Assembly (NCBI GenBank): GCA_027858275.1
Contig: JAQIDA010000192.1
Coordinates: 1-5,772, forward strand
Source: Candidatus Kapaibacterium sp.
Lineage (GTDB): Bacteria > Bacteroidota > Ignavibacteria > Kapaibacteriales > UBA2268
Length of the DNA: 5,772 bases
Direction: 5' to 3'
Part shown: one piece after another, positions 5,478 through 5,772 of the stretch
Layout of the letters: every line of letters starts with the position of its first letter
How positions within the stretch are numbered: position 1 is the first letter of the stretch
Made by a program: the position numbers and the translations under genes
The notes under the pieces: generated by a model
Database searches by the model: none
What the model was told of the DNA's origin: nothing
Seen by the model: the letters and a program-made list of their open reading frames with translations, nothing else

Positions 5478-5514
5478 GTCTGAATTATATTAAGCTTTAG
5501 CTAATCTTCAGGAC
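5478..5514 (+). terminator. Possible stem-loop terminator after the PAP2 gene
   Basis: Five bases after the stop, GTCTGAA (5478-5484) can pair with TTCAGGAC (5507-5514) with one bulge. Inside it, ATTA-GC (5489-5495, one bulged A) pairs with GCTAAT (5500-5505) around a TTTA loop. The T-run (5531-5536) is 16 bases away rather than adjacent, so this is a weak candidate for intrinsic termination. Its position at the end of the gene run is the main support. Confidence 0.35.
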
Positions 5515-5543
5515 TGACAAGAAAAATATATTTTTTCTATGTT
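5514..5543 (+). promoter_or_regulatory. Possible promoter of the response-regulator gene
   Basis: CTGACA (5514-5519) and TATGTT (5538-5543) are separated by 18 bp, giving a leader of about 20 bases before the ATG at 5571. The match to sigma-70 consensus is moderate. The region is AT-rich, and other choices such as TATATT at 5527-5532 exist. Confidence 0.3.
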
Positions 5544-5570
5544 TATTTTACTAAATTGGGCTATGTTTTG

Positions 5571-5772
5571 ATGAATCAACAGAGAAAATCAATGTCAGAA
5601 TCAGAAGAAAAACTTCCGCTTATAAAAAAGAATGAATCCCTGACTGTTGCGGTAGTCGATGATGAGCCGGATATTTTGGAGCTTGTAACTTTGAATTTGC
5701 AAAGAGCCGGGTTCAAAGTAAAAGGTTTTTCTGAAGCCGACAGCTTTTTCAAATATTTAAAAAATCAAATTC
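5571..5772 (+). CDS. Response regulator, receiver domain (N-terminal fragment)
   Basis: Sixty-seven codons are visible before the window ends. After a polar N-terminal extension of about 24 residues comes a CheY-like receiver start, LTVAVVDDEPDILELVTLNLQRAGFKV. D30 and D31 form the acidic Mg-binding pocket; the phospho-accepting aspartate and any output domain lie beyond the edge. It would receive a phosphate from a partner histidine kinase and probably regulate transcription, but the class (OmpR/PhoB, NtrC or other) cannot be read here. The ATG at 5571 gives the longest sensible form. The in-frame ATG at 5592 would shorten the extension by seven residues, and neither has a strong ribosome site. 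A gap of about 100 bp separates it from the PAP2 gene, so it is probably a separate unit. Confidence 0.9.
   Translation, partial: MNQQRKSMSESEEKLPLIKKNESLTVAVVDDEPDILELVTLNLQRAGFKVKGFSEADSFFKYLKNQI

Overview
The window looks like a moderately AT-rich chromosome segment from a bacterium of the Bacteroidota/Chlorobiota (FCB) side of the tree, possibly Ignavibacteria- or Kapabacteria-like. That placement is tentative. It rests on weak or absent Shine-Dalgarno sites, one TAnnTTTG-type promoter match, and the look of the proteins and of a short dispersed palindromic repeat. No gene here fixes the taxon.

Layout: (1) 1-1070, minus strand: the N-terminal two thirds of an ABC-F translation-factor ATPase, cut by the window edge. 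(2) 1071-3120: an intergenic region that would be about 339 bp long but carries a 1711-bp IS110-family insertion sequence (about 1301-3011). The transposase is at 1531-2922. (3) 3121-5472, plus strand: a tight run of a HIT-family nucleotide hydrolase/transferase, the 16S rRNA dimethyltransferase RsmA (KsgA), and a PAP2-superfamily membrane enzyme. (4) 5571-5772, plus strand: the start of a response regulator, cut by the window edge.

The main discovery is in the apparently empty 229 bp between the left IS end and the transposase. It reads as an IS110-type bridge RNA (about 1315-1500): a 5' stem-loop, then a target-binding loop, then a donor-binding loop. All four guide segments can be matched by eye. 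Two match the flanking target on either side of the element, and two match the element's own joined ends. The guides agree on a CT core dinucleotide. Removing the element and one core restores an unbroken palindromic repeat, ATGCCACCCCTTCGGGGTTG. Two more copies of this repeat lie nearby (1239-1258 and, inverted, 3069-3088). The element therefore appears programmed to enter a REP-like dispersed repeat family. Joining the right end to the left end would also create a promoter with a 17-bp spacer reading into the bridge RNA and transposase.

The flanking genes are ordinary housekeeping or signalling genes: ribosome function (ABC-F, RsmA), nucleotide metabolism (HIT), membrane lipid phosphochemistry (PAP2) and regulation (response regulator). 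The insertion lies between divergently oriented genes and breaks no coding sequence.
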